Notes: generated by a model not told the origin, from the sequence alone. DNA of 64,000 nt from Olleya namhaensis (GCF_900114005.1 NZ_FORM01000005.1:186001-250000); one strand, 5' to 3'; numbered from the stretch's first letter, positions 48,577 to 58,275 are shown. Translations and numbers: made by a program.

Positions 48577-49191
48577 TTAAGTAAAATCTACTATCCTCGC
48601 ATTATACATAAAGGAATCTTTAAAGGCCTTAATTTTTGCATTAAACGTTTCAGAAAAAATTACAAATTTGGCTTTAGGTGCACTTTCGCTTAATCTTAGA
48701 ATATAGTTATGAAAGTTATTTCTTACAATAAAATCAGCATCATGCAGCATAAACAACTGTAATTCACCTAAATGCAAACTATTTAAATGATATAACTTGC
48801 TTAATCGTTTTGGTGTAGCAATTAGTATATCAACACCATAATACACTTCTTCACGTTGTTTTTCTAAATCATACTCTTCATAAGCACAATATAAACGTAA
48901 ATCTGTTCTTTTTGTAAACACTTCAAAACGCTCCCTTAAATCTAAAGCTGCTTTTTTATCTTTGACTACAATTAATGCTCTTGCAGAATCCTCAAAAGCT
49001 TCAGCACCCAATTTTTGAATGGTACTAATAATCATTGCTGTAGTCTTACCGCAATCTTTTGGACCAATAGCATACACATCGCTTCCTGCTTTTATTAAAG
49101 GCATCACTTGTTTTTGAAACGGATTAGTAGTTTCAAAACCTGCTTTTTCAATATTTTCTTTTAATGAAGGATGGTATTTCTTGAAAGACAT
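48577..49191 (-). CDS. Single-domain DEAD-box-like protein with altered motif II
   Basis: This 204-residue protein matches only the first RecA domain of DEAD-box helicases. A Q-motif-like Thr-Asn-Pro-Phe-Gln-Lys-Gln is followed by motif I (Gly-Pro-Lys-Asp-Cys-Gly-Lys-Thr-Thr, about 42-50), motif Ib-like Ala-Thr-Pro-Lys-Arg, and motif II reading His-Asp-Ala-Asp instead of Asp-Glu-Ala-Asp. Motif III is Ser-Glu-Thr instead of Ser-Ala-Thr. The second RecA domain is absent and the stop is clean, so this seems a stable variant rather than a truncation. It may bind ATP or RNA without unwinding. It is 57 bases downstream of sigZ. Confidence 0.82.
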   Translation of the reverse strand: MSFKKYHPSLKENIEKAGFETTNPFQKQVMPLIKAGSDVYAIGPKDCGKTTAMIISTIQKLGAEAFEDSARALIVVKDKKAALDLRERFEVFTKRTDLRLYCAYEEYDLEKQREEVYYGVDILIATPKRLSKLYHLNSLHLGELQLFMLHDADFIVRNNFHNYILRLSESAPKAKFVIFSETFNAKIKAFKDSFMYNARIVDFT

Positions 49192-49248
49192 TTATTTAAT
49201 TATGATAAGTAAACTATTAGTGTAATCTGTAGTTGGCAAAGATACTAA

Positions 49249-49788
49249 TTAATGGCACATTTTACAGTCTGCTTTATCTTTAACTTCTCCAACCAAAAAA
49301 CCATCATCATTAACCACAAAATCACAACAGTCTACAAAACCTTGTGCAATTAGTTTTCGTCCGCGTTGTATTTGAGATTTAACTGTTGGTAATGCCAAAT
49401 GTAATTGTGCTGCAATCTCTGATTGCTTTACACCTTTTATATCACTTAAAAATAGTGGATCTCGATACTTTTTAGGCAAACTTTTAATAATCCCATGTAA
49501 ACAATCAACTTCTGTATGTTCTAATTTTTGTTCTTCAAAAATAAAATCTTCGTCAGTCGTTTCATAAACTATTTTTTGACTTCTAAAATAATCTAAAACA
49601 GTATACCTTGCTATAGAAAACAACCAAGACTTCAGTTTGTCTTTATCCTTTAAAGTATTTAATTTAGTGTGCACTTTTATAAACGTTTCTTGCAATAAAT
49701 CGTCCGCTACCACAGCATCTTTTACTTTACTAAAAATAAAATATTTGATGTCGTCTGCATGTAATTTCCAAATGTCTTGAGTATCCAT
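49249..49788 (-). CDS. sigZ: RNA polymerase ECF-type sigma factor SigZ
   Basis: This 179-residue sigma factor has region 2 (about 8-75; Ala-Asp-Asp-Leu-Leu-Gln-Glu-Thr-Phe) and region 4 (about 95-150; Gly-Val-Lys-Gln-Ser-Glu-Ile-Ala-Ala-Gln-Leu). It has a SigZ-type C-terminal extension with Cys-Cys-Asp-Phe near 153 and Asp-Cys-Lys-Met-Cys-His at the very end. The Cys and His could bind metal or sense redox state. No anti-sigma gene is adjacent. A Cys-rich mini-protein gene lies 79 bases upstream on the same strand. Confidence 0.88.
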   Translation of the reverse strand: MDTQDIWKLHADDIKYFIFSKVKDAVVADDLLQETFIKVHTKLNTLKDKDKLKSWLFSIARYTVLDYFRSQKIVYETTDEDFIFEEQKLEHTEVDCLHGIIKSLPKKYRDPLFLSDIKGVKQSEIAAQLHLALPTVKSQIQRGRKLIAQGFVDCCDFVVNDDGFLVGEVKDKADCKMCH

Positions 49789-49867
49789 AGTTATGTATTA
49801 AAAGAAACGCTAATCTTAGTATAAAGTTACCAAAACTAGCGTTATTATTACTTCTTTTAAGTGTTGC

Positions 49868-49969
49868 TTAACAGTTGCAATTTGTACAAGTACAATTATC
49901 GCAAGTACAGTTTTGGCAATTTCCTTTTGAGCAACCGTCACAGTTACAATTACAGTCTTTATTTTTCAT
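49868..49969 (-). CDS. Cys-rich 33-residue metallothionein-like peptide
   Basis: A complete reading frame too short for routine ORF calling runs from ATG (49969-49967) to TAA (49870-49868). Of 33 residues, 11 are Cys, arranged as Cys-x-Cys and Cys-x2-Cys pairs with Asn, Thr and Asp between them; it starts Met-Lys-Asn-Lys-Asp-Cys-Asn-Cys-Asn-Cys. This pattern is what small metal-thiolate clusters use. It lies between osmC and sigZ on the same strand. Such low-complexity Cys frames are unlikely by chance in this AT-rich DNA. Metal binding is inference. Confidence 0.65.
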   Translation of the reverse strand: MKNKDCNCNCDGCSKGNCQNCTCDNCTCTNCNC

Positions 49970-50051
49970 GATATCTATTTTTATGTTCATATAATAGACG
50001 TGAATACTTTAAAAAAGATGCAAAACATGTGAATTATTTTTTAATACTTGA

Positions 50052-50525
50052 TTATCGGACTACTATTGTCGCGTCATGAACAATAGGAAAATTACATGAA
50101 TTAGCTATAAAACAAAGTTGATTAGCTTTAGTATGAAGACTTTTTGCCAACTCTTTTTGACTTGCGTCTTTTATACTTACAACTGGTTTTAATCTTACCG
50201 TTTTAAAACTACCACTACCTGAAGCATTGACTTCTAAATCGCCTTCAGCATTATCTGTATAACTTAATACTTCTATATTATTTTGAGCACAGACGTATAA
50301 ATAAGACATCATGTGGCATGATGTTAACGCCGATAATAATAAATCTTCTGGATTGTATAAAGCGTCATCACCTCTAAATGGTTTTGCTGCGGATACTTTT
50401 AAAGGCGTTGCCTTGTTCTCTATCAGCACCTCATGATTACGACTGAAGGTTCTTGGGTTTTGCGTGCTTTCGCCTTCATTTATATTCCAATTTATAGTTG
50501 CTTTGAAGGTGTGATTGATAGACAT
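50052..50525 (-). CDS. OsmC-family protein
   Basis: This 157-residue protein has the OsmC fold. Pro-Glu-Asp-Leu-Leu-Leu-Ser-Ala-Leu-Thr-Ser-Cys-His-Met contains one reactive Cys (about 68), and a second Cys lies near residue 137-144 (Gln-Leu-Cys-Phe-Ile-Ala-Asn-Ser-Cys-Asn-Phe-Pro). These act as organic hydroperoxide reductases. The open frame extends 40 codons further to a GTG at 50645, but that extension would translate a terminator hairpin, so the ATG at 50525 is chosen. It precedes the Cys-rich peptide and sigZ on the same strand, together suggesting a thiol or metal stress unit. Confidence 0.87.
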   Translation of the reverse strand: MSINHTFKATINWNINEGESTQNPRTFSRNHEVLIENKATPLKVSAAKPFRGDDALYNPEDLLLSALTSCHMMSYLYVCAQNNIEVLSYTDNAEGDLEVNASGSGSFKTVRLKPVVSIKDASQKELAKSLHTKANQLCFIANSCNFPIVHDATIVVR

Positions 50526-50542
50526 ATTTTTTTTTATTGAAT

Positions 50543-50577
50543 ATAAAAAAAGCGTTTCAGATTGAAACGCTTTTTTT
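50543..50577 (-). terminator. Terminator between the mutase gene and osmC
   Basis: AAAAAGCGTTTCA pairs with TGAAACGCTTTTT across GAT, with long A and T runs. On the minus strand it ends only 17 bases before the osmC ATG, so osmC must be transcribed either through it or from a promoter overlapping it. Confidence 0.88.
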
Positions 50578-50730
50578 GTTTTATGTATTGAGATTATTGA
50601 TTTACTCTTAATGACAAACGCTAGTTTATCTTTTTCGTTATTCACGAAAAATTATTTTCTTAGATCCCAAATCAAGTTTGGGATAAGCGATTCGCACCAT
50701 TTTTACAAAAAATAAAAATGGGCTCTCTGC

Positions 50731-53700
50731 TTACATGTTGCGACGATACTGTCCTCCTACTTCAAATAAAGAGGATGTAATTTCTCCTAAACTACATACT
50801 TTACAGACTTCCATTAAAGCCTCAAATATGTTTTCGTTGTTAATCGCACGTACTTGTAAATCTTTTAACAAGGCTTTTGTTTCATTTGCCTCATGAAGAT
50901 TTGCTAACGTTTTAATCTGGAATTGCTTTTCTTCTTCTGTTGCTCTAATCACTTCCGCAGGAATAACCGTTGGCGATCCTTTAGAACTTAAAAAAGTGTT
51001 TACTCCAACAATTGGGAATTTCCCGTTATGCTTTAACGTTTCGTAGTATAAACTTTCTTCTTGTATTTTACTACGTTGGTACATGGTTTCCATTGCACCA
51101 AGAACACCCCCTCTTTCTGTAATTCTATCGAATTCTAAAAGCACCGCTTCTTCTACTAAATCTGTTAATTCTTCAATAATAAAAGAGCCTTGAATTGGAT
51201 TTTCGTTTTTATTTAACCCTAATTCTTTATTGATGATTAATTGAATTGCCATAGCACGTCTAACTGACTCTTCCGTTGGCGTTGTAATAGCCTCATCATA
51301 CGCATTTGTGTGTAATGAGTTACAGTTATCATAAATAGCATACAAAGCTTGAAGCGTTGTACGAATATCATTAAAGTCAATTTCTTGAGCGTGTAAACTA
51401 CGTCCTGACGTTTGAATATGATATTTCAACATTTGCGCTCTTGCATTAGCACCATACTTGTGCTTCATTGCTTTTGCCCAAATTTTACGTGCCACACGAC
51501 CAATTACAGCATATTCTGGATCAATTCCGTTTGAGAAAAAGAATGATAAGTTTGGACCAAATTTATTGATGTCCATACCACGACTTAAATAATATTCCAC
51601 GTAAGTGAAACCATTAGATAACGTCAACGCTAATTGCGTAATTGGGTTTGCACCTGCTTCTGCAATATGATACCCCGAAATTGATACTGAATAAAAGTTA
51701 CGGACGTTATTCTCGATAAAATACTCTTGAACATCTCCCATTAGTCTTAAGGCAAATTCTGTAGAGAAAATACAAGTATTTTGTGCTTGATCTTCTTTTA
51801 AAATATCTGCTTGAACCGTCCCTCTTACTTGCGCAATGGTATTCTTTTTAATCTCTGCATAAACGTCTGCTGGTAACACTTGATCTCCTGTAACACCAAG
51901 AAGCATTAAGCCTAACCCATTGTTTCCTTCAGGTAACTCGCCATTATAAGATGGACGCACTTTACCTTTATAAAGCTTAACAATTTTTGCTTCAACTTCT
52001 TTTTCTAGACCGTTTTCTTTAATGTAAAACTCACATTGTTGGTCGATAGCAGCATTCATAAAAAATCCTAATAGCATAGGCGCAGGACCATTAATTGTCA
52101 TACTTACCGACGTCATAACATTTGCTAAATCAAAACCAGAGTACAGTTTTTTAGCATCGTCTAAACAACAAATACTAACTCCTGCATTACCAATTTTACC
52201 ATAAATATCTGGTCTTAAATCTGGGTCGTTTCCGTAAAGCGTTACACTATCAAAAGCGGTAGATAAACGTTTTGCTGGTAAACCTGCACTTACATAGTGA
52301 AAACGTCTGTTGGTACGTTCTGGTCCACCTTCTCCTGCAAACATACGTGCTGGATCTTCTCCAGTACGTTTAAATGGATATAATCCCGAAGTATATGGAA
52401 ATTCTCCTGGTACGTTTTCTTGTAAATTCCAACGTAATAAATCGCCCCAAGCTTGATACTTTGGTAAGGCTATTCTTGGGATTTGTAAGTGTGATAATGA
52501 CTCAGAATGTGTTTCAATCTTAATCTCTTTATCTCTTACTTTAAAACTATAAATTGGATTTTTGTATTTGTTTACTTTCTCATCCCAACCTGTAATCACT
52601 TCCCAATTGTAAGGATCTAAGTTTAATTTTACACGGTCAAATTCGCCAACTAAAAGTTTAACAAAGTCTTTATTATCGGTTGTTGCTACAACTGATTCTG
52701 AAGCTATTCCAGCTTTATCTAATGCTACAGCTCCTTCTAAAACAGATTCAATAGTTTTATAAATTCCGTAAAGTTTTTGTGCAACTTCAACTTGTGTATT
52801 TGCTGTTTTGTCATAGGCACGATTACTTTCTGCAATTTCAGATAAGTAACGTGTACGTGAAGGTGGAATAACGAAAATTTTCTCGCTCATTTCCTGAGAA
52901 ATTTCAAATGTCGATTTTAAAACCGAATCCGTTTTCTCCACTAACTTATCCATGATGGCTTTGTAAAGCGTGTTCATCCCTGGATCGTTAAATTGCGACG
53001 CAATAGTACCATAAACTGGTAAATCATCTTGGTGTACATCCCAAAGATTATTGTTACGCATGTATTGTTTTTTAACATCACGAAGGGCATCTAAAGACCC
53101 ACGTTTGTCAAATTTATTGATGGCAACCAAATCTGCAAAATCAAGCATGTCGATTTTTTCTAATTGTGTTGCTGCACCAAATTCTGGAGTCATAACGTAT
53201 AAAGCTACGTCAGAATGTTCCATAATTTCTGTATCAGATTGTCCAATTCCAGAGGTTTCTAATATAATTAAATCGTATTCCGCAGCTTTTAAAACCTGAA
53301 CGGCTTCATTTACATATTTAGATAATGCTAAGTTAGATTGACGTGTTGCTAAACTACGCATGTATACTCTTGGCGAGTTGATAGCATTCATTCTAATTCT
53401 ATCACCTAAAAGTGCTCCTCCTGTTTTACGCTTAGAAGGATCTACAGATACTAAACCAATTGTTTTTTCTGGAAAATCGACTAAAAAGCGGCGCACTAAC
53501 TCGTCTACTAAACTAGATTTACCTGCTCCACCTGTTCCTGTAATTCCTAAAACTGGTGTTTTAGACGCTTTATTTTTAATATGAATTTTATCTAAAGTCG
53601 CTTTAGCAACGTCAGGAAAGTTTTCTGCCGAAGAAATAATCCTAGCAATTGCTTTAGGATTTTTAGTAGGTAAAATATCCAACTCGTTACTTAAAACATC

Positions 53701-54144
53701 TCCAATAGCAAAATCCGATTGTTCAACTAAGTCATTAATCATACCTTGTAATCCCATGGCACGTCCATCATCCGGAGAATATATTCTGGCAATACCGTAA
53801 TCCATTAAATCCTTGATTTCTGAAGGTAAGATTACACCACCACCACCACCAAAAATCTTGATGTGCTCTGCGCCTCTTTCTTTTAATAAATCATACATGT
53901 ATTTAAAATACTCGTTATGACCACCTTGGTAAGAGGTTAAACAAATAGCATTTGCATCCTCTTGAATTGCGGTGTTTACCACTTCGTCCACACTTCTATC
54001 GTGCCCTAAGTGGATTACCTCAACTCCTGTAGATTGGATAATACGACGCATGATATTTATGGACGCATCATGACCATCAAATAAGGCTGCTGCTGTTACT
54101 ATTCTAACTTTATATTTTGGTTTGTATGGTGTTGCTTGTGTCAT
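50731..54144 (-). CDS. icmF: IcmF-type fused acyl-CoA mutase (B12 domain, G-protein chaperone, mutase)
   Basis: This 1137-residue cytoplasmic adenosylcobalamin enzyme rearranges the carbon skeleton of acyl-CoA, usually isobutyryl-CoA to butyryl-CoA. Domain order is B12-binding (about 12-145, Asp-Gly-His-Asp-Ala-Ser near 23), MeaB-like GTPase (about 195-420, P-loop Gly-Thr-Gly-Gly-Ala-Gly-Lys-Ser-Ser), linker, and the TIM-barrel mutase (about 560-1100, [13 protein letters not shown]). This order is the IcmF hallmark and differs from methylmalonyl-CoA mutase plus separate MeaB. Exact substrate cannot be fixed. It is monocistronic. Confidence 0.9.
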   Translation of the reverse strand: MTQATPYKPKYKVRIVTAAALFDGHDASINIMRRIIQSTGVEVIHLGHDRSVDEVVNTAIQEDANAICLTSYQGGHNEYFKYMYDLLKERGAEHIKIFGGGGGVILPSEIKDLMDYGIARIYSPDDGRAMGLQGMINDLVEQSDFAIGDVLSNELDILPTKNPKAIARIISSAENFPDVAKATLDKIHIKNKASKTPVLGITGTGGAGKSSLVDELVRRFLVDFPEKTIGLVSVDPSKRKTGGALLGDRIRMNAINSPRVYMRSLATRQSNLALSKYVNEAVQVLKAAEYDLIILETSGIGQSDTEIMEHSDVALYVMTPEFGAATQLEKIDMLDFADLVAINKFDKRGSLDALRDVKKQYMRNNNLWDVHQDDLPVYGTIASQFNDPGMNTLYKAIMDKLVEKTDSVLKSTFEISQEMSEKIFVIPPSRTRYLSEIAESNRAYDKTANTQVEVAQKLYGIYKTIESVLEGAVALDKAGIASESVVATTDNKDFVKLLVGEFDRVKLNLDPYNWEVITGWDEKVNKYKNPIYSFKVRDKEIKIETHSESLSHLQIPRIALPKYQAWGDLLRWNLQENVPGEFPYTSGLYPFKRTGEDPARMFAGEGGPERTNRRFHYVSAGLPAKRLSTAFDSVTLYGNDPDLRPDIYGKIGNAGVSICCLDDAKKLYSGFDLANVMTSVSMTINGPAPMLLGFFMNAAIDQQCEFYIKENGLEKEVEAKIVKLYKGKVRPSYNGELPEGNNGLGLMLLGVTGDQVLPADVYAEIKKNTIAQVRGTVQADILKEDQAQNTCIFSTEFALRLMGDVQEYFIENNVRNFYSVSISGYHIAEAGANPITQLALTLSNGFTYVEYYLSRGMDINKFGPNLSFFFSNGIDPEYAVIGRVARKIWAKAMKHKYGANARAQMLKYHIQTSGRSLHAQEIDFNDIRTTLQALYAIYDNCNSLHTNAYDEAITTPTEESVRRAMAIQLIINKELGLNKNENPIQGSFIIEELTDLVEEAVLLEFDRITERGGVLGAMETMYQRSKIQEESLYYETLKHNGKFPIVGVNTFLSSKGSPTVIPAEVIRATEEEKQFQIKTLANLHEANETKALLKDLQVRAINNENIFEALMEVCKVCSLGEITSSLFEVGGQYRRNM

Positions 54145-54288
54145 TCTTAAAATATAATGGGTTTTGAGGTTGCAATTTACGGAATATTCAAAAATATTGC
54201 TCTATAATCTGTAATTATCTAAAAGTTAAAAGCAAAAATAATAAGATGGCTTTTTTAGAGTAATTTTAGTCACTAATACCTATTGAAA

Positions 54289-55143
54289 ATGAACAAATTA
54301 ACCATCTTAATACACTGCAGTGATCAATCAGGAATTATTGCTAGCGTCACAAATTTTATTGCCACTAATAAGGGTAACATTGTTTATATAGATCAGTACG
54401 TAGATAGAGAGCAAAATATATTTTTTATGCGCTTAGAAAGCGAATTTGAAAGTGCTACATTTAAAACTGAGGCTTTCAAACATACTTTTAAGCAAGATTT
54501 AGCCGATCGTTTTAAAATGAAATGGCGTATTTACTCTACCGAAACAAAACCAAAAATGGCCTTATTTGTATCAAAATATGACCATTGCTTGTATGATATT
54601 TTGGGACGTTACAACTCTGGAGAACTAGAAGTGGACATTCCGTTTATAATTAGTAATCACAGCACACTAAAACCTATTGCTGATAGTTTTAATATTCCGT
54701 TTTATCATATTCCAGTAACTAAAGAGACCAAAGCGCAAGCGGAAGACCAACAATTAGAATTATGTAAAAAACATGGTATTAACTTTATTGTTCTAGCACG
54801 ATACATGCAAATTGTATCTAGTAAAATTATAAGTCAATATCCAAACAAGGTGATTAATATACACCACTCTTTTCTACCGGCTTTTGTTGGTGCAAAACCA
54901 TATCACTCCGCTTACAAACGTGGTGTGAAAATTATAGGTGCTACTAGTCATTACGTTACGGAAGCATTAGACGCTGGCCCGATTATTGAACAAGATGTTG
55001 CACGTGTGTCGCATACACATGCAATAGCCGATTTAATTGCAAAAGGACGTGATTTAGAAAAAATAGTTTTAGCCAATGCAATAAAACTTCATATTAAACG
55101 TAAAGTGATGGTTTTTAATAATAAGACTGTTATTTTCTCTTAA
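54289..55143 (+). CDS. purU: Formyltetrahydrofolate deformylase PurU
   Basis: This 284-residue cytoplasmic enzyme hydrolyses 10-formyl-THF to formate and THF, supplying formate for PurT-type purine synthesis and balancing one-carbon pools. An N-terminal ACT domain (about 1-80; Cys-Ser-Asp-Gln-Ser-Gly-Ile-Ile-Ala) precedes the formyltransferase-like domain, with His-His-Ser-Phe-Leu-Pro-Ala-Phe-Val-Gly-Ala and a late Asp in Ala-Leu-Asp-Ala-Gly-Pro-Ile-Ile. The start is the ATG at 54289; a TTG two codons upstream is less likely. It is divergent from icmF. Confidence 0.93.
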   Translation: MNKLTILIHCSDQSGIIASVTNFIATNKGNIVYIDQYVDREQNIFFMRLESEFESATFKTEAFKHTFKQDLADRFKMKWRIYSTETKPKMALFVSKYDHCLYDILGRYNSGELEVDIPFIISNHSTLKPIADSFNIPFYHIPVTKETKAQAEDQQLELCKKHGINFIVLARYMQIVSSKIISQYPNKVINIHHSFLPAFVGAKPYHSAYKRGVKIIGATSHYVTEALDAGPIIEQDVARVSHTHAIADLIAKGRDLEKIVLANAIKLHIKRKVMVFNNKTVIFS

Positions 55144-55248
55144 TTTAGAATAATAGACACACACTTTTTAAGCTTGATTTTATTCTTTTTAAAAGTAAAA
55201 CTAAAATAAAACGCAATTTTTGAATTAAAAACGCATCTTATTAATAGG

Positions 55249-55256
55249 TATATTTG
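55249..55256 (+). promoter_or_regulatory. -7 element of the DUF4197 gene
   Basis: TATATTTG fits TAnnTTTG and covers the upstream in-frame ATG at 55254, which supports the ATG at 55275 as start. Confidence 0.5.
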
Positions 55257-55274
55257 TGCCTTAAATTATACAAC

Positions 55275-55976
55275 ATGAAAAAAATATTAGCCTTACTTAT
55301 TGTTTTAAATTTTACTGCTTGCGCAGAATTACAGCAAGTTGTGAACCAATTACCTCAATCAGGAGGGATTAGCGATTTAGATATTGCTGGCGGACTACGA
55401 GAAGCTTTAGACTTAGGTATTGACAAACAGGTCTCTAAATTGACACAAACAGATGGTTTTTTTAAAAACGAATTAGTTAAAATTTTACTTCCAGAAGAAT
55501 TACAAAAAGTAGACAAAGCACTACGTGACATTGGTTTAAGCAGTTTAGCTGACGAAGGTTTAAAAGTTTTAAACAGAGCAGCTGAAGATGCAGTTGGAGA
55601 AGCGACACCTATATTTATTAATGCAGTTAAAGACATTACTTTTACAGATGCTAAAAATATTTTATTAGGTAGTAACGATGCTGCTACGCAATACTTAACA
55701 AGTAAAACACAAACGGCTTTATATGATAAGTTTAATCCTGTAATTAAAGCCTCTTTTGATAAAGTTGGTGCTGATCAAATTTGGTCTAACTTAATAAATA
55801 AATATAATGCTATACCTTTTACTAGTAACGTTAATCCTGATTTAACAGATTATGTTACAGGTGAAGCTTTAAAAGGTGTTTACAAAATGATTGCTGTTGA
55901 AGAGCAAGATATTAGAACTAAAGTGGGATCTAGAACAACTGCTTTACTTCAAAAAGTATTTGCTTTACAAGATTAA
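55275..55976 (+). CDS. DUF4197 lipoprotein
   Basis: This 233-residue exported protein has a lipobox-like Phe-Thr-Ala-Cys (about Cys16) and a DUF4197 domain: Gly-Gly-Leu-Arg-Glu-Ala-Leu, Gly-Phe-Phe-Lys-Asn, Leu-Leu-Pro-Glu-Glu-Leu-Gln-Lys, and Leu-Thr-Asp-Tyr-Val-Thr-Gly-Glu-Ala-Leu-Lys-Gly-Val-Tyr. The fold is mainly helical and of unknown function. It is monocistronic. Confidence 0.88.
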   Translation: MKKILALLIVLNFTACAELQQVVNQLPQSGGISDLDIAGGLREALDLGIDKQVSKLTQTDGFFKNELVKILLPEELQKVDKALRDIGLSSLADEGLKVLNRAAEDAVGEATPIFINAVKDITFTDAKNILLGSNDAATQYLTSKTQTALYDKFNPVIKASFDKVGADQIWSNLINKYNAIPFTSNVNPDLTDYVTGEALKGVYKMIAVEEQDIRTKVGSRTTALLQKVFALQD

Positions 55977-56219
55977 CCGTTTTGTTAAACTTAGAATAAT
56001 ACTAAGTTAACATATAAATAAAATATATACTAGATATTTGCTGTGTAAAAGCGTCGCACTCAGACTCCTTTTATTGAGTTAGTTTAGTTAGTTAATAGAG
56101 TCTATTTTTTGTGGTAAAGAATGGGCTCTTTTACTTTTTACGATTTTATTGTTAGTTTTTCTTTTTTTATTAAAAAAATAAAAGTAATTTAATTACCTGA
56201 AAAACAGCCTATAACAACT

Positions 56220-56417
56220 ATGACTAGCCCCAATCTAATCAGACAAGAACAAAACAAACTAAACGAGCGCTATAAAGCATTAATCGAGCGCTCTTACAAT
56301 TTGCGGCAAACAGATCACGAAGCAAGTGACGTTTCTGCTTATCAAGCGGTCAAGCTTTTAAACAAGATGAATAAACTAAATTATTTAGCTAGAGAAAGTC
56401 TAAAAGCCCTTTCTTAA
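56220..56417 (+). CDS. Small helical protein, unknown
   Basis: This 65-residue protein is two charged helices (Lys-Leu-Asn-Glu-Arg-Tyr-Lys-Ala-Leu-Ile-Glu-Arg-Ser and Ala-Val-Lys-Leu-Leu-Asn-Lys-Met-Asn) joined by a Thr-Asp-His-Glu-Ala-Ser-Asp turn. It resembles short helical hairpin proteins found in Flavobacteriaceae (Lacal_2735-like), without certainty. Its last 18 bases overlap the convergent metal-receptor gene. Confidence 0.55.
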   Translation: MTSPNLIRQEQNKLNERYKALIERSYNLRQTDHEASDVSAYQAVKLLNKMNKLNYLARESLKALS

Positions 56418-57179
56418 TTGCTTAAAGTAACTAAACGCTTGTACTAATCTTGATCCATACCACGAAAAATATTCTCCGTCAACCAAAATTGTTTTAGCAT
56501 TTACAAATTCGGATTTATGTTTACTTTTAAATGGATAAGGCTCGCTGGAAAGTAACACCAGGTCCAAGCTATCTTTATCCTGAATCTTAGCAATATCCAC
56601 TTGAGGATATCGCTTTTGATTAGCATAAATATTATCTAATTTATTTAATTGAAGTAAGTGGTTGATAAATGTATTATTTGCTGCTACCATCCATGGATCT
56701 TTCCAAATAAAATAAGCGACTTTTAAAGTGGGTTTGTCATTTATGTACGCTTTAAAATCCATTAACTTAGTTGTGATTTTAGCCTTAATACTTTCTGCTT
56801 TTGCATCAACATTAAATAGTTGTCCGTATTGCATTATAAGCTCTAAGCAATCTGTAATTGTAAAAATATCGGATACATGCACCGCACAGATGGATTGACA
56901 GTCTTTTACAATAGCTTCTGTATTTTCTTCTTTGTTACACAAAATAATATCAGGCTTTAATGCTTTAATCTTTTCTAGATTAATTTGCTTTGTGCCTCCT
57001 ACAACCTGCTTTTCTCCTTTTAAATGTATTGGATGTATACAAAACTTAGTAAGACCAACAATAGTATCCTCTAAACCTAAATCATAGAGTAATTCGGTTT
57101 GAGAAGGCACTAACGAGATGATACGTATTGGTGTGGTATCAAATGTTAACACATTACCTATTTGATCTTTAATTTTCAT
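56400..57179 (-). CDS. Helical-backbone metal receptor (cobalamin/siderophore-binding-like), no signal peptide
   Basis: This 259-residue protein has the TroA/BtuF-like fold: Arg-Ile-Ile-Ser-Leu-Val-Pro-Ser-Gln-Thr-Glu-Leu-Leu-Tyr-Asp-Leu-Gly-Leu near the N-terminus, a long backbone helix (about 120-145) and Ala-Tyr-Phe-Ile-Trp-Lys-Asp-Pro-Trp-Met. It starts with Lys-Ile-Lys-Asp-Gln-Ile-Gly and has no signal peptide, unlike ordinary binding proteins, so its location is uncertain. No permease or ATPase is adjacent. The ligand may be cobalamin or a metal chelate. Confidence 0.8.
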   Translation of the reverse strand: MKIKDQIGNVLTFDTTPIRIISLVPSQTELLYDLGLEDTIVGLTKFCIHPIHLKGEKQVVGGTKQINLEKIKALKPDIILCNKEENTEAIVKDCQSICAVHVSDIFTITDCLELIMQYGQLFNVDAKAESIKAKITTKLMDFKAYINDKPTLKVAYFIWKDPWMVAANNTFINHLLQLNKLDNIYANQKRYPQVDIAKIQDKDSLDLVLLSSEPYPFKSKHKSEFVNAKTILVDGEYFSWYGSRLVQAFSYFKQLRKGF

Positions 57180-57217
57180 TTAATTATTACTTTAACCGAA
57201 TGTTACTCCTCTAAATA

Positions 57218-57443
57218 ATGCGATACTGAAATATATTCAGCATAACGTAAAGTTCTTATTTTATCTATAAATTACAATAGTCTAAGTATTCTAATCCTCT
57301 ATGATAATAATTAACTTACTTTAATAATAATAATAATAATAATAATGCGATACTGAAACAAGTTCAGCATGACGTAGCGAGACAGCATTTTTTTTACTGA
57401 CACTAATAATGTGATGCTGAAATAAATTCAGCATGACGGAGCG
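57218..57443. repeat. Three copies of a short palindromic repeat plus a TAA microsatellite
   Basis: The pattern AATG(C/T)GAT(A/G)CTGAA...TTCAGCAT(A/G)ACG occurs at about 57218-57248, 57345-57379 and 57409-57443. Each copy folds on CTGAA/TTCAG, and the last two also end in a variable GTAGCG/GGAGCG. A run of about eight TAA units lies at 57322-57346. This fills the 273-base gap before pyrF. Confidence 0.75.
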
Positions 57444-57452
57444 TTCAATTAT

Positions 57453-58271
57453 TTATTTATTATTTAAAACAACTTCCATTTGTTGTTGTAAGTCTTCTGC
57501 TTTAGCTGCTGCTGCTTGCGCAAAATCATCGTTGCTTGAAGCATAAATAATCCCTCTAGAAGAATTAATTAGTAGTCCAACATTTTTGCTCATTCCATAT
57601 TTACACACGTCTTGAAGATTTCCGCCTTGAGCGCCCACACCTGGAACTAATAAAAAACTATTTGGAACTATTTTTCTGATCTCAGCAAAATACTCGGCTT
57701 TAGTTGCTCCAACAACGTACATTAAATTTTCAGAATTCTTCCAATTTTTAGACGTTTCTAAAACTTGTTTGTACAACTCTTTTCCTTCTACTTGCTTGGT
57801 CTGGAAATCAAAAGCACCTTGGTTAGAGGTCAATGCTAACATTATTGTATGCTTATCTTTAAAGGCTAAAAAAGGCTCAACCGAATCTTTTCCCATGTAT
57901 GGCGCAACAGTAACACTATCAAATGCTAAGTCTTCAAAAAAGGCTTTTGCATACATTGTACTAGTATTACCAATATCACCACGTTTAGCATCTGCTATTG
58001 TAAAAATATCTGGATGGTTATCATTAAGATAGTTTATTGTTTTCTCTAATGCTTTCCATCCTTTTAAACCATATGCTTCGTAAAACGCGGTATTAGGTTT
58101 ATAAGCCACACATAAATGATGTGTTGCATCAATTATTGCTTTATTAAATTCGAAAATAGGATCTTCGGTTTGTAATAAATGTTGTGGAATTTTATTTAAA
58201 TCGACGTCTAGTCCGATACACAGAAAAGACTTCTTTTTAATAATTTGTTCTGTTAGTTGTTGTGTTGTCAT
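57453..58271 (-). CDS. pyrF: Orotidine 5'-phosphate decarboxylase, type 2
   Basis: This 272-residue cytoplasmic enzyme makes UMP from OMP, the last de novo step. Ile-Gly-Leu-Asp-Val-Asp at the N-terminus and the catalytic [10 protein letters not shown] (about 93-102) are present. The length matches the type 2 form used in Bacteroidota and Actinobacteria. The ATG lies 5 bases after a terminator T run and 34 bases after the prfA stop. Transcription must therefore pass the terminator, which suggests regulation by attenuation. Confidence 0.94.
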   Translation of the reverse strand: MTTQQLTEQIIKKKSFLCIGLDVDLNKIPQHLLQTEDPIFEFNKAIIDATHHLCVAYKPNTAFYEAYGLKGWKALEKTINYLNDNHPDIFTIADAKRGDIGNTSTMYAKAFFEDLAFDSVTVAPYMGKDSVEPFLAFKDKHTIMLALTSNQGAFDFQTKQVEGKELYKQVLETSKNWKNSENLMYVVGATKAEYFAEIRKIVPNSFLLVPGVGAQGGNLQDVCKYGMSKNVGLLINSSRGIIYASSNDDFAQAAAAKAEDLQQQMEVVLNNK

Positions 58272-58275
58272 GCTA

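Noticed and set aside
50526-50645. Longer OsmC start at the GTG
   Set aside because: The extension would translate the terminator hairpin at 50543-50577 and shows no domain homology.
55977-56219. Structured RNA in the gap after the DUF4197 gene
   Set aside because: Only weak short inverted repeats and T-rich stretches are seen, with no promoter and terminator pair.
57218-57443. CRISPR array
   Set aside because: Three palindromic units with unequal spacing (127 and 64 bases), a microsatellite between them and no cas genes.
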